NCBI RefSeq assembly: GCF_003589745.1
Contig: NZ_CP032364.1
Span: 2,232,001 to 2,296,000 of the forward strand
Reading direction: 5' to 3'
DNA: 64,000 nt
Source: Lachnoanaerobaculum umeaense
GTDB lineage: Bacteria > Bacillota > Clostridia > Lachnospirales > Lachnospiraceae
The notes under the pieces were generated by a model. It searched no databases and was not told where the DNA came from. It saw nothing but the letters and a program-made list of their open reading frames with translations. Of the stretch, positions 53,157 to 64,000 are shown piece after piece (positions within the stretch are counted from its first letter, which is position 1; each line of letters opens with the position of its first letter). The position numbers and the translations under genes are program-made.

Positions 53157-54218
53157 ATGAGCGATTCAGAGAAAGTTAATGTTTACCCTTCACCACATTT
53201 ACGACAAATGTTAAACAATGATATTGAGCTTTTTGAGATATTTAAAAAGGATAGAGGCGAAAGTATTATGGAAATAAATACAAGTGGCTTTATGAATAAA
53301 TTTCTTCTGGGATATTTCGAAAAGTATAAGCAAGAAATAGGTGAGTATACTGCTGATCTTGATGAACACCTAAAAAAAGCCGAATTAAAAGAATATGAAA
53401 TTAATGAAATTAAAAATTTTCTTTTAAATAAGATTATATTTTTAGAAAAAAATGATAGTCCAATGAATAAATGTAGTTCTTCAAAAACTACAATACCCTT
53501 TAAAACTAATGATAATACCACTTCTATAATCCAAGAACTTAACTCCGGTGGTTTAAAGGGATGTAGTTTGTCAGAATATCTGTGTAGAATGCTAAAATTA
53601 TACTTTAAAAAGCCATTGTACAAGCGTGAACAGATTATCTTTAGTAAGGAATATGAGGCAATATTTAATAATTGTAAAAAACAATGCATTAAATTTAATT
53701 ATTTATATGATAATAAAGAATATACCGTAGTTCCATATACTATTTTTACCGGAAAAGAACAGATGTTTAACTATGTTTTTTGTTATGGCTTTGACTCCAA
53801 TAAGCAGGTGAGAACTTATTCATTTAGACTTAATAGGATATCAAACATAAAACCATCCTACCAGACTATAACTTGTCCGGATGATATAGAGGAGAAGTTT
53901 AGGCTAACCAAACAACTAGGTGCCTCCTATGCTATCAATGATACATTGGAAGAAAGCTGTATTTTATTAAACCCACAGGGTATTTCTTCTTTTAAGCATA
54001 TTTATTTTGGTAGGCCAACAGTAGATAGCAAGAAAGCTACACCTGATGGTAACTTTAAATATTATTTTAAATGCTCTACCGAACAACTATATAGGTATTT
54101 TCGTAGATTCAATCCGGGAGAGGCTGTGGTAGAATACCCTGCTTCATTAAGAGATAGGATAATTGAATTCCATAAAGAATCTTTAAATGGATATAAAAAC
54201 TTGAAAGTATCTGAATAA
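53157..54218 (+). CDS. WYL-domain regulator
   Basis: The protein has about 353 residues. An N-terminal region of 150 residues may bind DNA (it has SEYLCRMLKLYFKKPL). A WYL domain follows (CIKFNYLYDNKEYTVVPYTIF ... FNYVFCYGFDSNKQVRTYSFRLNRIS), then a C-terminal extension (YYFKCSTEQLYRYFRRFNPGEAVVEYPASLRDRIIEFH). WYL proteins sense nucleotides or nucleic acids and control defence genes, including some CRISPR systems. The ATG at 53157 has GGAGTG upstream. It is divergent from the small-peptide operon, which has two palindromes next to its promoter, so that operon is its most likely target. Confidence 0.85.
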   Translation: MSDSEKVNVYPSPHLRQMLNNDIELFEIFKKDRGESIMEINTSGFMNKFLLGYFEKYKQEIGEYTADLDEHLKKAELKEYEINEIKNFLLNKIIFLEKNDSPMNKCSSSKTTIPFKTNDNTTSIIQELNSGGLKGCSLSEYLCRMLKLYFKKPLYKREQIIFSKEYEAIFNNCKKQCIKFNYLYDNKEYTVVPYTIFTGKEQMFNYVFCYGFDSNKQVRTYSFRLNRISNIKPSYQTITCPDDIEEKFRLTKQLGASYAINDTLEESCILLNPQGISSFKHIYFGRPTVDSKKATPDGNFKYYFKCSTEQLYRYFRRFNPGEAVVEYPASLRDRIIEFHKESLNGYKNLKVSE

Positions 54219-54252
54219 TACAAATACATAGACTATTTAAAATCATTTCAAT

Positions 54253-54280
54253 AATGGGTGGCTTCGCCACTCATTATTTT
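54253..54280 (+). terminator. Terminator of the WYL gene
   Basis: AATGGGTGGC and GCCACTCATT form a stem with a TTC loop followed by ATTTTATT, 35 bp after the stop codon. Confidence 0.75.
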
Positions 54281-54398
54281 ATTCTACTAGACAATATCTT
54301 TCACTTAAATATCTCCTAACTATATCCGTAATTCTTTCAGTATTGATTCCTAAAATATCTTAATCGGCTTCCATTATCAACAGTACAATGTCTATATC

Positions 54399-54640
54399 AC
54401 CTTCCGTCCCCCTTATCGGGATTAGCTTCTGTAACCTACCTCCTCCACCCCCTTATAAATCAAGGCTTTGGCGTGCCTAAAATTTAACAAGCGATTTCAG
54501 TCAAAAAGCTTGTATCTTATGTTACTTAGAGTGCTGCAAACCCTTATTTTACAATGACTGTCTCAAAATCACAGATTTCAGAGTATATACAGTAAACTGT
54601 ATATATATAATACATAAAGTCTACAGGATTTTGTCTTAGA
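54399..54640 (-). CRISPR. Orphan CRISPR remnant: one decayed repeat plus leader copy
   Basis: At 54399-54435 the text CTTCCGTCCCCCTTATCGGG with ATTAGCTTCTGTAAC matches the repeat of the main array with several changes. To its right, 54436 to about 54640 matches the leader of that array in order and orientation (CCCCTTATAA, AAGGCTTT, GCGTGCCTAAAAT, CGATTTCAGT, GTCTCAAAATCACA, TATATA). No further repeat is seen to the left; the 38 bases there might be a relic spacer. The rest of the 590-bp gap (54219-54398, 54641-54808) holds only two terminators. Confidence 0.85.
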
Positions 54641-54742
54641 ATTTTCTTAAGACCTCGTTATTTTACCATACAATAATACTATGGCCAAAATCTATTTTCA
54701 CAAAAACCGGCTATACCACACCGTCACTTTACATAGAAACCA

Positions 54743-54770
54743 AAAGAGACCACCTCTTTGGCAGTCTCTC
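54743..54770 (-). terminator. Terminator of rpoBC
   Basis: AAGAGAC and GTCTCT pair around a 13-base spacer, with TTTT on the minus-strand 3' side, about 40 bp after the rpoC stop. Confidence 0.55.
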
Positions 54771-54808
54771 TTGTCTATACAATACCTATAACAGTCAATA
54801 TAATTACT

Positions 54809-57800
54809 TTATTCTTCAGTATCTGTTTTAGTTTCAACATCATTTTCATTAGACTCTTCCTTTGAAGATTCTTCAGAAGATGCTTCGCTCTTAGTCTCCA
54901 TCTCAGAAGCCTTTTCCTCAGACTCAAGTGCCTCCTTTGCATCAGCTATCAACTCTTCCTTAATATCAACAAGGGCAGGATCGTCCTCGCTTAAGATGAT
55001 TTCATCTGTGTCTACCATAAATTCATCTGTGTTTAGAGTTACACTTCTGTATCTCTTCATACCTGTACCAGCCGGTATCAACTTACCGATAAGTACATTC
55101 TCCTTAAGTCCGATAAGGTGATCCACCTTACCATTGATAGCCGCTTCTGTAAGTACCTTTGTAGTCTCCTGAAATGATGCTGCTGAAAGGAATGAATCTG
55201 TTGCAAGAGAGGCCTTGGTGATACCAAGCATTACCTGCTTCCCCTCTGCCGGAGTCTTGCCTTCTGCAATGAGCTTTTCATTCATATCATTATAATCCAG
55301 AACATCCATTGAATTTCCCGGAAGTACATCTGCGTCATTATTCTCTTCTATTCTTACCTTCTTCAGCATCTGACGCACGATAACCTCGATATGCTTATCG
55401 TTGATCTCAACACCCTGAAGTCTATATACTCTTTGTACCTCACGAAGCATGTAGTCCTGAACTGCACGAACTCCTTTTATCTTAAGGATATCATGTGGGT
55501 TTACGCTACCTTCTGTAAGCTCATCACCGGCCTCCAATACATCTCCATTTCCTACCTTTATTCTTGAACCATATGGAATCAGATATGCCTTTGACTCACC
55601 TGTTTCATTGTTTGTTACAATGATCTCACGCTTTTTCTTGGTATCCCTAAGCTCTACAACACCACCAAACTCTGTGATGATTGCAAGTCCCTTTGGCTTT
55701 CTTGCCTCGAAAAGCTCTTCGACTCTAGGAAGACCCTGTGTGATATCTCCACCGGCAACACCTCCGGTATGGAAAGTACGCATAGTAAGCTGTGTACCCG
55801 GCTCTCCGATAGACTGAGCGGCAATGATACCTACTGCCTCACCTACCTGCACAGCCTGACCTGTAGCCATGTTTGCACCATAGCATTTAGCACAGATACC
55901 TGTATGTGATTTACAAGAAAGTATTGTTCTTATCTTTACGCTGTCTCTTCCAAGTTTATCAAGCACCTTCATCACTGCAGCTGCTCTCTTTGGAGTACAC
56001 ATATGATTTGCCTTTACTACGACTTCTCCTGTATCAGGATCTGTTATAGTCTCTGCAATATATCTTCCTGTGATTCTCTCCTCCAAGCTCTCAATAACTT
56101 CCTTACCGTCTGAGAAAGCTTTGATCTCCATAAATGGAATTTCCTTGCCTTCGCAGCAGTCTGTTTCACGAACGATAAGGTCCTGTGAAACATCTACAAG
56201 TCTTCTTGTAAGGTATCCTGAATCGGCTGTACGAAGAGCTGTATCTGAAAGTCCTTTTCTCGCACCATGAGCTGAGATAAAGTACTCCAAAACGTCAAGT
56301 CCCTCTCTAAAGTTTGACTTAATAGGAAGCTCTATAGTATGTCCTGTTGTATCTGCCATAAGACCACGCATACCTGCAAGCTGCTTTATCTGCTTATCAG
56401 AACCTCTCGCTCCTGAGTCAGCCATCATAAAGATATTGTTGTATGCATCAAGTCCGTCAAGCAGGTCTCTGGTGAGCTGCTTATCTGTCATATCCCAGGT
56501 CTTTATAACTTCCTTATATCTCTCTTCCTCTGTAATAAATCCACGTGCAAAGTTCTTTGCTATTCTATCTACAGTAGCCTGTGCATTCTTTATAAGTTCT
56601 CCCTTACTCTCAGGTACTGTCATATCTGAAATAGAAACAGTCATAGATGCAATAGTTGAGAACTTATAGCCAATTGCCTTTATATCATCCAGCACTTCCG
56701 CTGTTCTTGAAAGTCCATGTACATTGATAACTTTCTCTAAGATCTGCTTACACTGCTTTTTCTTTACAAGGAAATCAATCTCAGGCTTTAACTCATTTCC
56801 CGGAATACTTCTATCTACAAATCCAAGGTCCTGAGGTATTATCTCATTGAACAGAAGTCTACCTACTGTAGATTCTACAGTCTCTGATAAAACCTCTCCA
56901 TTTTCAAGCTTTTTACTTATTCTGACCTTTATCTTTGAATGCAAGGTAACGATCTTATTGTCATATGCAAGTATCGCTTCATTTACACTCTTAAAGAACT
57001 TCCCTTCTCCCTTTGCTCCAGGTCTTTCCTGTGTCAGATAATAAATTCCAAGTACCATATCCTGTGAAGGAACGGCAACAGGGCCACCATCTGAAGGCTT
57101 TAGGAGGTTGTTTGGTGAGAGCAGTAGGAATCTACACTCTGCCTGTGCCTCAACTGAAAGTGGCAAATGGACAGCCATCTGGTCACCGTCAAAGTCCGCA
57201 TTAAACGCTGTACATACAAGCGGATGAAGCTTGATAGCTTTACCTTCTACAAGTACAGGCTCAAATGCCTGAATACCAAGTCTATGAAGTGTAGGTGCTC
57301 TATTAAGCATTACAGGATGCTCTTTGATAACTCCCTCAAGTATATCCCACACGTCATTTTGCATTCTCTCTACCATTTTCTTGGCAGATTTTATATTATG
57401 AGCTGTTCCCTTTTCTACAAGCTCTTTCATTACAAAAGGCTTAAATAGCTCTATAGCCATCTCTTTTGGCAGACCGCACTGATAAATCTTAAGCTCAGGT
57501 CCTACTACGATAACAGATCTTCCTGAATAGTCAACACGCTTTCCAAGAAGGTTCTGACGGAATCTTCCCTGCTTACCCTTTAGCATATCTGAAAGTGATT
57601 TAAGTGCTCTATTTCCCGGACCTGTAACAGGTCTTCCTCTTCTACCATTGTCTATAAGAGCATCTACCGCTTCCTGTAACATTCTCTTCTCGTTTCTGAT
57701 AATGATATCAGGAGCACCAAGCTCTAAAAGTCTTGCCAAGCGGTTATTTCTATTTATAATTCTTCTGTAAAGATCATTCAAGTCACTGGTAGCGAATCTA

Positions 57801-58561
57801 CCACCGTCAAGCTGTACCATAGGTCTAATATCAGGCGGTATGACAGGTACATTTGTAAGTATCATCCACTCAGGCTTATTTCCTGAGCTTCTAAAAGCCT
57901 CTACCACATCAAGTCTCTTAATGATCTTTGCTCTCTTTTGTCCTGTAGCCTCTACCAATGCTTCTTTTAATTCTACCGACTCTTTTTCAAGGTCAATATT
58001 GCTTAATATTTCTAAAATGCTCTCTGCACCCATACCTGCTCTAAATGAACCATAGCCATAGGTGTCGATTGCATCTCTATACTCTCTTTCTGAAAGCACC
58101 TGCTTATAGTTGAGGGCTGTATCGCCTCCATCCAATACTATATATGATGCAAAGTATAATACTTTCTCCAAGATACGAGGTGCTATATCCATGATAAGCC
58201 CCATTCTTGAAGGAATTCCCTTAAAGTACCAGATATGAGATACCGGAGCTGCCAATTTTATATGACCCATACGCTCTCTACGCACACTGGACTTTGTTAC
58301 CTCTACGCCACATCTGTCACAAACAGTTCCTTTGTAGCGAATTTTCTTATATTTTCCACAGTGACATTCCCAGTCCTTACTTGGTCCGAATATTCTTTCA
58401 CAAAACAGACCATCTCTCTCCGGTTTTAATGTCCTATAGTTTATAGTCTCAGGTTTTGTAACTTCACCATGAGACCACTGTAGTATTTTTTCAGGAGAAG
58501 CCAAACCAATCTTAATTGCATCAAAAGAAATTGGCTGATAAGCATCATTGTTTTCAGGCAT
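54809..58561 (-). CDS. rpoC: RNA polymerase beta' subunit
   Basis: The 1250-residue protein forms the catalytic half of RNA polymerase with RpoB. The N-terminal zinc-binding site is [20 protein letters not shown] near residue 66. The active-site motif [14 protein letters not shown] is near 455, with three Asp residues that hold magnesium, followed by bridge-helix and trigger-loop regions ([36 protein letters not shown]). The second zinc site is [13 protein letters not shown] near 884. An acidic C-terminal tail (residues about 1195-1250) ends the protein. It lies 85 bp after rpoB. Confidence 0.98.
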   Translation of the reverse strand: MPENNDAYQPISFDAIKIGLASPEKILQWSHGEVTKPETINYRTLKPERDGLFCERIFGPSKDWECHCGKYKKIRYKGTVCDRCGVEVTKSSVRRERMGHIKLAAPVSHIWYFKGIPSRMGLIMDIAPRILEKVLYFASYIVLDGGDTALNYKQVLSEREYRDAIDTYGYGSFRAGMGAESILEILSNIDLEKESVELKEALVEATGQKRAKIIKRLDVVEAFRSSGNKPEWMILTNVPVIPPDIRPMVQLDGGRFATSDLNDLYRRIINRNNRLARLLELGAPDIIIRNEKRMLQEAVDALIDNGRRGRPVTGPGNRALKSLSDMLKGKQGRFRQNLLGKRVDYSGRSVIVVGPELKIYQCGLPKEMAIELFKPFVMKELVEKGTAHNIKSAKKMVERMQNDVWDILEGVIKEHPVMLNRAPTLHRLGIQAFEPVLVEGKAIKLHPLVCTAFNADFDGDQMAVHLPLSVEAQAECRFLLLSPNNLLKPSDGGPVAVPSQDMVLGIYYLTQERPGAKGEGKFFKSVNEAILAYDNKIVTLHSKIKVRISKKLENGEVLSETVESTVGRLLFNEIIPQDLGFVDRSIPGNELKPEIDFLVKKKQCKQILEKVINVHGLSRTAEVLDDIKAIGYKFSTIASMTVSISDMTVPESKGELIKNAQATVDRIAKNFARGFITEEERYKEVIKTWDMTDKQLTRDLLDGLDAYNNIFMMADSGARGSDKQIKQLAGMRGLMADTTGHTIELPIKSNFREGLDVLEYFISAHGARKGLSDTALRTADSGYLTRRLVDVSQDLIVRETDCCEGKEIPFMEIKAFSDGKEVIESLEERITGRYIAETITDPDTGEVVVKANHMCTPKRAAAVMKVLDKLGRDSVKIRTILSCKSHTGICAKCYGANMATGQAVQVGEAVGIIAAQSIGEPGTQLTMRTFHTGGVAGGDITQGLPRVEELFEARKPKGLAIITEFGGVVELRDTKKKREIIVTNNETGESKAYLIPYGSRIKVGNGDVLEAGDELTEGSVNPHDILKIKGVRAVQDYMLREVQRVYRLQGVEINDKHIEVIVRQMLKKVRIEENNDADVLPGNSMDVLDYNDMNEKLIAEGKTPAEGKQVMLGITKASLATDSFLSAASFQETTKVLTEAAINGKVDHLIGLKENVLIGKLIPAGTGMKRYRSVTLNTDEFMVDTDEIILSEDDPALVDIKEELIADAKEALESEEKASEMETKSEASSEESSKEESNENDVETKTDTEE

Positions 58562-58612
58562 AAAATTTGCTCCCTTCTATATAAAACGATAAATCGACTT
58601 CATTGATTTTAT

Positions 58613-58635
58613 GCAGATGCCGGGAAGGCATCTGC
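58613..58635 (-). other. Hairpin between rpoB and rpoC
   Basis: GCAGATGCC and GGCATCTGC form a perfect 9-bp stem with a five-base loop. No T tract follows, so it is more likely an RNA-processing or stability element than a terminator. Confidence 0.5.
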
Positions 58636-58646
58636 TATAAAAGTAT

Positions 58647-61600
58647 TCACTTTTCCTCAAAATTATCTGTATCATCAAATGAATCTTCGTCATAGGAGGA
58701 ATCATCCCCCGAATCTATGTCACCACTATAGTCAACATCAGCATCTTCTGTAGCTAAATTGGTATTATCCGAAACAGCTACAAATTCACCGTCTTTTACT
58801 TCCTGTTCACTATATCCTGCATCTTTGAATTCTTCTTTTCCATGGTGTCTGCTCTCACCCTCTATTATAGAGTGTATACTGAGGTCAGCATATTCTGTAT
58901 TTTCTTTGAGTTCTACTTCTTTTCCGTCCTCACCCAATACGCTTATATCAAGTCCAAGAGATTGAAGCTCTTTTAAAAGCACCTTAAATGACTCCGGAAT
59001 GCCTGCATCAGGAATATTTTCACCCTTGATAACAGCCTCATATGTCTTCACACGACCTGTAACATCATCAGATTTCACTGTCAAGATTTCTTGCAAAGTA
59101 TATGATGCACCATAAGCCTCCAGTGCCCAAACTTCCATCTCTCCAAATCTCTGACCACCAAACTGTGCTTTACCTCCAAGAGGCTGCTGAGTAACCAAAG
59201 AGTAAGGACCTGTTGATCTGGCATGAATCTTATCATCTACCATGTGGTGGAGCTTCAAATAATGCATGTGACCTATAGTAACAGGACTGTCGAAGTACTC
59301 TCCTGTTCTACCGTCACGAAGTCTTACCTTACCATCTCTTGATAGAGGGACACCTTCCCAAAGCTTTCTGTTCTCCAAATGTGAACCTAGGTATTCTATA
59401 ACACCCGGATCAAGCACTTCTTTATATTTATCTTCAAAATCATTCCAATCTTCATTGACATAATCATTTGCCACTTCAAGCATATCCATAATGTCAATCT
59501 CGTTTGCACCGTCAAATACCGGAGTAGCTACATTAAATCCAAGTGCCTTTGCAGCAAGTGAGAGGTGAATCTCAAGCACCTGTCCAATGTTCATACGTGA
59601 AGGCACACCAAGTGGGTTAAGTACTATATCAAGCGGTCTACCATTTGGAAGAAATGGCATATCCTCAACAGGTAATACTCTTGAAACCACACCCTTGTTA
59701 CCATGACGTCCAGCCATCTTATCACCAACAGAGATCTTTCTCTTTTGTGCTATATAAATTCTTACATTCTGTGTAACACCCGGAGATAATTCATCACCTG
59801 CTTCTCTTGTAAACACCTTTGCATCTACTACTACACCATAAGCACCATGTGGCACTTTAAGTGAAGTATCTCTTACTTCCCTTGCCTTCTCACCAAAAAT
59901 TGCACGAAGAAGTCTTTCTTCTGCTGTAAGCTCAGTTTCTCCCTTTGGAGTAACTTTTCCTACAAGTATATCACCGGCTCTTACCTCTGCACCTATTCTA
60001 ATAATACCTCTCTCATCCAAATCTTTGAGTGCATCATCACCTACTCCAGGTACATCTCTGGTGATTTCTTCCGGTCCAAGTTTAGTCTCTCTTGCTGCAC
60101 ACTCATACTCCTCTATATGAATAGAGGTATATACATCATATTCTACAAGTCTCTCGCTAAGAAGAACCGCATCCTCATAGTTATAGCCTTCCCAGGTCAT
60201 AAATCCTATAAGTGGATTCTTTCCTAGAGCTATCTCGCCATTATATGTTGAGGCACCATCTGCGATAACCTCACCGGCATTGACATGGTTACCCTTAAAT
60301 ACTATAGGCTTTTGGTTATAAGAGTTTGACTGGTTACTTCTGGCAAACTTGATAAGCTTATATGTATCAAGTACAGCATCATCGTCTCTCTTTATAACGA
60401 TTCTATCAGATGAACATTCCATTACTGTTCCTGAATTTTTCGCTACTACACATACACCTGAGTCTACTGCCGCCTTAGTCTCCATACCTGTACCTACTAC
60501 AGGTGCATCTGTAATCATAAGCGGTACAGCCTGCCTCTGCATGTTTGAACCCATAAGAGCTCTGTTCGCATCATCATTCTCAAGGAAAGGAATCATACTC
60601 GTAGCTACTGAGAATACCATTCTCGGTGAAACATCCATCAAGTCTATATTCTTCTTCTGGAACTCTGAAGTCTCATCACGGTAACGCCCCGATACATTAT
60701 TTCTGATAAAATGTCCGTTCTCATCTAGAGGCTCATTAGCCTGTGCTACTGTAAAATTATCCTCTTCATCCGCTGTAAGATATACTACATCATCAGTTAC
60801 TACCGGATTTGTAGGATCAACAGACTTATCTACTACACGATAAGGTGCCTCTACAAAACCATATTCATTTACTCTTGCAAAACTTGCAAGTGAGTTTATA
60901 AGTCCTATATTCGGTCCTTCCGGAGTCTCTATAGGACACATTCTTCCATAGTGTGTATAGTGAACATCTCGAACCTCAAATCCGGCTCTTTCTCTTGAAA
61001 GACCTCCCGGTCCCAAGGCTGAGAGTCTTCTCTTATGTGTAAGCTCTGACAATGGGTTGTTTTGATCCATAAACTGGCTCAACTGTGAGCTTCCAAAGAA
61101 TTCTTTAACTGCTGCTGTAACCGGTTTTATATTTATAAGGGATTGAGGAGTAATAGAATCAATGTCCTGAGTAGTCATTCTCTCTCTTACAACTCTCTCC
61201 ATTCTTGTAAGACCGATACGATACTGATTTTGTAACAGCTCTCCTACCGCTCTTATTCTTCTGTTTCCTAAGTGATCAATATCATCCTTGCTTCCAATAT
61301 GCTCCTCTATATGCATATTGTAGTTTACTGTAGCAAAGATATCTTCCTTAGTAATATGCTTTGGAATCAGCTCATTGATATTCTTTTCAATAGCCTTTAT
61401 AAGCTCTTCGCCTTCATTTTCTTCCATAAGTTGTTGAAGCTTAGGATAATAAACCTGCTCTGTAACACCTATAGCTTTAGGATCTGTAAGCTCAGGTATA
61501 TAGCTTTCGATGTCTACCATCAAGTTTGAAAGGACTTTTACATCTCTCTCCACACCTTTTATCCATACTGCAGGAATAGCAGCATTTTGTATTTTTGTTG

Positions 61601-62555
61601 CAAGTTCGGCATCTACTACTGTCTCTGCCTGTGCCAATATCTCTCCGGTATTCTCATCTACTACATCTCTTGCAAGTGTATGGCCCTTTATTCTGTTCTT
61701 GAAATGGAGTTTCTTATTGAATTTGTATCTTCCTACCTTTGCCAGATCATATCTTCTGGCATCAAAGAACATTGCATTGAGAAGATTCTCTGCACTGTCT
61801 ACTGAAAGCGGTTCACCCGGTCTTATCTTCTTATATAATTCCAAAAGTCCATCCTGATAATTTTCAGATGGATCCTTAGCAAAGCTCGCCAATATCTTCG
61901 GTTCTTCTCCGAACATCTCTAAGATTTGTGTATTTGTACCAAGACCAAATGCACGCAAAAGTACTGTTATAGGAACTTTTCTTGTTCTATCCACTCTTGC
62001 ATAAAAGATATCATTGGAATCTGTTTCGTATTCAAGCCATGCACCTCTATTTGGTATGACCTGACACATGAAAAGTTCTTTTCCTATCTTGTCATGATCG
62101 ATTGTATAGTAAATACCTGGTGAACGAACCAACTGACTGACTATAACTCTCTCTGCACCATTTATTACAAATGATCCTGTATCAGTCATCAGTGGCAAAT
62201 CTCCTAAAAAGATTTCATGCTCATTTATTTCATCCTTATCTTTATTAATAAGTCTGATTTTCACCTTTAATGGAGCAGCGTATGTTGTATCTCTGTCTTT
62301 ACACTCTTCTATGGAATATTTAACTTCATCTCTCGCCAATTTAAAATTGACAAAATCGAGGCTAAAATGTCCTGCAAAATCTTCTATAGGAAATATATCT
62401 CTAAAAACTTCTTTTAGACCCGCATCTAGGAACCACTGATAAGAATCTTTTTGAATCTCTATCAAATTCGGCATTTCTAGAACTTCCTTCTGAGTCTGGA
62501 AGCTCATTCTCATGCTCTTCCCAGAAGTTATCGGATGCATCTTGCTTCTATCCAT
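58647..62555 (-). CDS. rpoB: RNA polymerase beta subunit
   Basis: The 1302-residue subunit has the rifampicin-binding region ([22 protein letters not shown] near residue 483, [17 protein letters not shown] near 545), a standard sequence without an obvious resistance change. Further motifs are [15 protein letters not shown] near 950 and [22 protein letters not shown] near 1137. The C terminus carries an acidic, Ser-rich tail of about 60 residues. The start ATG has GGGGTGA upstream. The ribosomal L7/L12 gene that often precedes rpoB is not next to it; instead a surface-protein gene and its terminator lie upstream. Confidence 0.98.
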   Translation of the reverse strand: MDRSKMHPITSGKSMRMSFQTQKEVLEMPNLIEIQKDSYQWFLDAGLKEVFRDIFPIEDFAGHFSLDFVNFKLARDEVKYSIEECKDRDTTYAAPLKVKIRLINKDKDEINEHEIFLGDLPLMTDTGSFVINGAERVIVSQLVRSPGIYYTIDHDKIGKELFMCQVIPNRGAWLEYETDSNDIFYARVDRTRKVPITVLLRAFGLGTNTQILEMFGEEPKILASFAKDPSENYQDGLLELYKKIRPGEPLSVDSAENLLNAMFFDARRYDLAKVGRYKFNKKLHFKNRIKGHTLARDVVDENTGEILAQAETVVDAELATKIQNAAIPAVWIKGVERDVKVLSNLMVDIESYIPELTDPKAIGVTEQVYYPKLQQLMEENEGEELIKAIEKNINELIPKHITKEDIFATVNYNMHIEEHIGSKDDIDHLGNRRIRAVGELLQNQYRIGLTRMERVVRERMTTQDIDSITPQSLINIKPVTAAVKEFFGSSQLSQFMDQNNPLSELTHKRRLSALGPGGLSRERAGFEVRDVHYTHYGRMCPIETPEGPNIGLINSLASFARVNEYGFVEAPYRVVDKSVDPTNPVVTDDVVYLTADEEDNFTVAQANEPLDENGHFIRNNVSGRYRDETSEFQKKNIDLMDVSPRMVFSVATSMIPFLENDDANRALMGSNMQRQAVPLMITDAPVVGTGMETKAAVDSGVCVVAKNSGTVMECSSDRIVIKRDDDAVLDTYKLIKFARSNQSNSYNQKPIVFKGNHVNAGEVIADGASTYNGEIALGKNPLIGFMTWEGYNYEDAVLLSERLVEYDVYTSIHIEEYECAARETKLGPEEITRDVPGVGDDALKDLDERGIIRIGAEVRAGDILVGKVTPKGETELTAEERLLRAIFGEKAREVRDTSLKVPHGAYGVVVDAKVFTREAGDELSPGVTQNVRIYIAQKRKISVGDKMAGRHGNKGVVSRVLPVEDMPFLPNGRPLDIVLNPLGVPSRMNIGQVLEIHLSLAAKALGFNVATPVFDGANEIDIMDMLEVANDYVNEDWNDFEDKYKEVLDPGVIEYLGSHLENRKLWEGVPLSRDGKVRLRDGRTGEYFDSPVTIGHMHYLKLHHMVDDKIHARSTGPYSLVTQQPLGGKAQFGGQRFGEMEVWALEAYGASYTLQEILTVKSDDVTGRVKTYEAVIKGENIPDAGIPESFKVLLKELQSLGLDISVLGEDGKEVELKENTEYADLSIHSIIEGESRHHGKEEFKDAGYSEQEVKDGEFVAVSDNTNLATEDADVDYSGDIDSGDDSSYDEDSFDDTDNFEEK

Positions 62556-62722
62556 TGACGTTTCACCCCTGTATATTTTTATGGTATGAATTTAGATTCT
62601 TCTATGGTATACTTAGAACAATCTACTCATTTAGTTTAGCCTTTTGGCAAGTTACATTAGACATTTTCACATCTAAGCATCTATCAAAAGGGCGTAAAAT
62701 GCCCTATAATAGTGCATCTTTC

Positions 62723-62751
62723 ATCTTACAAAAATAAAGTCAAGATGTCAA
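62723..62751 (-). promoter_or_regulatory. Promoter of rpoBC
   Basis: On the minus strand a perfect TTGACA is followed after 17 bp by TAAGAT. The leader is about 160 bases and holds a weak GGGC/GCCC hairpin followed by TTTT (62689-62705) that could attenuate. Confidence 0.6.
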
Positions 62752-62799
62752 TACCAAACATATGTTTATTTCTTTTCGAAAAAAGTCTCCCCCTCTCTC

Positions 62800-62857
62800 T
62801 AAAAATACCCCCTTTTAAAGTGACAAGCGGCTTTCACTCATCTACTCTAAAAGGAGG
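62800..62857 (-). terminator. Terminator of the surface-protein gene
   Basis: CCTCCTTTTAGAGT pairs with ACTTTAAAAGGGGG (a few mismatches) around an inner stem and is followed by TATTTTT on the minus strand, just after the stop codon. Confidence 0.6.
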
Positions 62858-62885
62858 CAAAATCAATCAAATGTAATATTTAATT

Positions 62886-64000
62886 TTATCGTATTACCGC
62901 ATTTGAAGATGTAGCAGTTTCCACTGCACTTAAATCTCTTCTTGTTCTTCTGTTTCCTGAAGCGGATGCATTTTCAGCTATCTCTACATTAAATCTGATA
63001 GTTTCAAAGTTCTCAGAACTTATTGTCACTTCATTACTTGCCTGATTAAATCCGTCAAGTGAAAGGTCTATAAACTGAGTATATCCGTAAGTCATATTTG
63101 ATGAAAGCTTATATGTAGTAGCATTTCTAAGATTATATCCTTTATTGTAAGTAACACCATTTACGGTGACTGTTGCCTTACCCGAACTTATAAGTTCTGT
63201 AAATCTCTTAAGCCCTACTCTATCCGTATCATCAAATGTTAGTCTTACAAAATTATCATAGCCCTTCTTAATCTCTGAACCTGTAATAGCCGGTGTAGCT
63301 ATCTGTGAAGATGTAGTATAGACTAAATCATCCATACCCTCTCCCTTAAATACAAGTTTATCTGCAAATCCCTTTATCTTTCTTGATTTTATGTAGATTA
63401 CATTATCGTTGTCTACTGCAAATAAATCTCTGCTAAGTATTGATATTCTACCTTCTTCAACCTTTACACCGTTTACTTCTACAGCATTAAGCTTCTCAAT
63501 AAACTCAGCAATCTTTGCAGTATCACCCTTTAGTGTAACGGCATATACATCGGCATTATTATACTTTTTAAATTCAACCTTATCTACTTCCACAGCATTA
63601 ACTGTAGGAACTACCGGTGCCGGTGCAACACTTTCCGCAATACTTCCGTCAGCATTCATTGTAAATGTAAGGTCCTTATATCCATCCGCCTTTACAACAA
63701 AATCAAACTTATTATCTGTAAAACTGCTTGCCTTTACAGATAACTGACTTATTTTACCGCCATAAGCTGAATCATTATGCGCCTTAAATTCTTTTGTATT
63801 TCCATACCCGAAACCGATAATACCCGCTTTAGAATAATCCTCACCATTTACACTGACACTTGTAACAGCTTTAAGATATTTCTCAAGGTCGGATTCATTC
63901 ATGCCATCGAATTTCACTGTAAGCATATTGTAGAATATCGAATTCGACTTTTTGCCTGTCTTTGCCTTAGGTGCATCCTTGCCCTCTTCCACTACAGGTG
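62886..64000 (-). CDS. Cell-surface protein with hemoglobin-interacting-like (DUF1533) domain, 5' end beyond window
   Basis: The frame is open to the right edge, so only the last 370 or so residues are visible. The product is a chain of beta-rich repeats of about 100 residues in which a NGV-x-Y-x-KG element recurs (VEVNGVKVEEGRISIL, VTVNGVTYNKGYNLRN), followed by YKLSSNMTYGYTQFIDLSL and SENFETIRFNVEIA. This resembles the hemoglobin-interacting domain family. A Pro/Ala/Val linker (VAPAPVVPTV) separates two parts. No anchor is seen before the stop codon. The visible end (SASGNRRTRRDL...) is basic. A terminator follows. Confidence 0.8.
   Translation of the reverse strand, partial: PVVEEGKDAPKAKTGKKSNSIFYNMLTVKFDGMNESDLEKYLKAVTSVSVNGEDYSKAGIIGFGYGNTKEFKAHNDSAYGGKISQLSVKASSFTDNKFDFVVKADGYKDLTFTMNADGSIAESVAPAPVVPTVNAVEVDKVEFKKYNNADVYAVTLKGDTAKIAEFIEKLNAVEVNGVKVEEGRISILSRDLFAVDNDNVIYIKSRKIKGFADKLVFKGEGMDDLVYTTSSQIATPAITGSEIKKGYDNFVRLTFDDTDRVGLKRFTELISSGKATVTVNGVTYNKGYNLRNATTYKLSSNMTYGYTQFIDLSLDGFNQASNEVTISSENFETIRFNVEIAENASASGNRRTRRDLSAVETATSSNAVIR

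Noticed and set aside
58613..58635. Terminator between rpoB and rpoC
   Set aside because: The hairpin has no T tract, and the two genes are expected to be co-transcribed.

Overview
The window is a chromosomal segment of a low-GC, anaerobic Firmicute, most likely a Lachnospiraceae-type clostridium. That placement rests on AT-rich DNA, strong Shine-Dalgarno sites, MecA, methylglyoxal synthase, PEP carboxykinase, choline-binding-type cell-wall repeats, and a class III (glycyl radical) ribonucleotide reductase homologue. Species-level placement is not possible from what I can see. Both ends cut a gene: polA at the left, and a cell-surface protein with a hemoglobin-interacting-like (DUF1533-type) domain at the right.

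Region by region. 1-6.5 kb: polA, a small zinc-finger membrane protein, mgsA, an SPFH/zinc-ribbon protein, ridA and an SH3-domain membrane protein. 6.5-19.6 kb: two minus-strand operons. One makes and supplies molybdenum cofactor (moaC, modCBA, a MOSC-MogA fusion, moaA, an XdhC-like protein and a molybdopterin-binding protein). The other (ssnA-ygfK-hydA) holds the accessory genes that accompany selenium-dependent molybdenum hydroxylases and purine/urate breakdown; the hydroxylase itself is not in the window. 19.7-22.5 kb: tRNA-Gly(TCC), mecA, pckA. 22.5-27 kb: a metal-ion ABC transporter whose last permease is fused to a complete DtxR/MntR-type repressor, with a matching palindromic operator in the operon promoter. 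27-39.5 kb: a cell-wall-binding protein; a GNAT acetyltransferase; a TIGR02328-type gene split by an IS30 element with 13-bp target duplications; hemerythrin and cupin genes; a truncated pyroglutamyl peptidase; a vWA lipoprotein; a sucrose-phosphorylase-like enzyme with a P-loop kinase; and an Rpn-type nuclease.

39.6-54.6 kb is an accessory island. A six-repeat CRISPR array and its leader are followed by a type III-A operon transcribed toward the array: csm6, cas6, cas10, csm2, csm3, csm4, csm5, cas1, cas2, nrdD. Cas10 keeps its GGDD cyclase site but lacks the N-terminal HD nuclease motif, and Csm6 keeps CARF and HEPN motifs. Interference is therefore predicted to run through RNA cleavage and cyclic-oligoadenylate signalling. 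Cas1 is broken by an internal deletion with a frameshift, so spacer uptake is probably lost. An anaerobic-RNR homologue sits last in the operon. Beyond csm6 lies a compact cluster of four unannotated small genes: two cationic 27-residue peptides and two paralogous proteins of 52 and 54 residues. An EcsC-family gene follows them, and a regulatory region rich in palindromes separates them from a divergent WYL-domain regulator. A second, decayed leader-plus-repeat copy lies at 54.4-54.6 kb, so the whole island is bracketed by CRISPR leader copies.

54.8-62.6 kb: rpoB-rpoC. 62.9-64 kb: the 3' part of the surface-protein gene.
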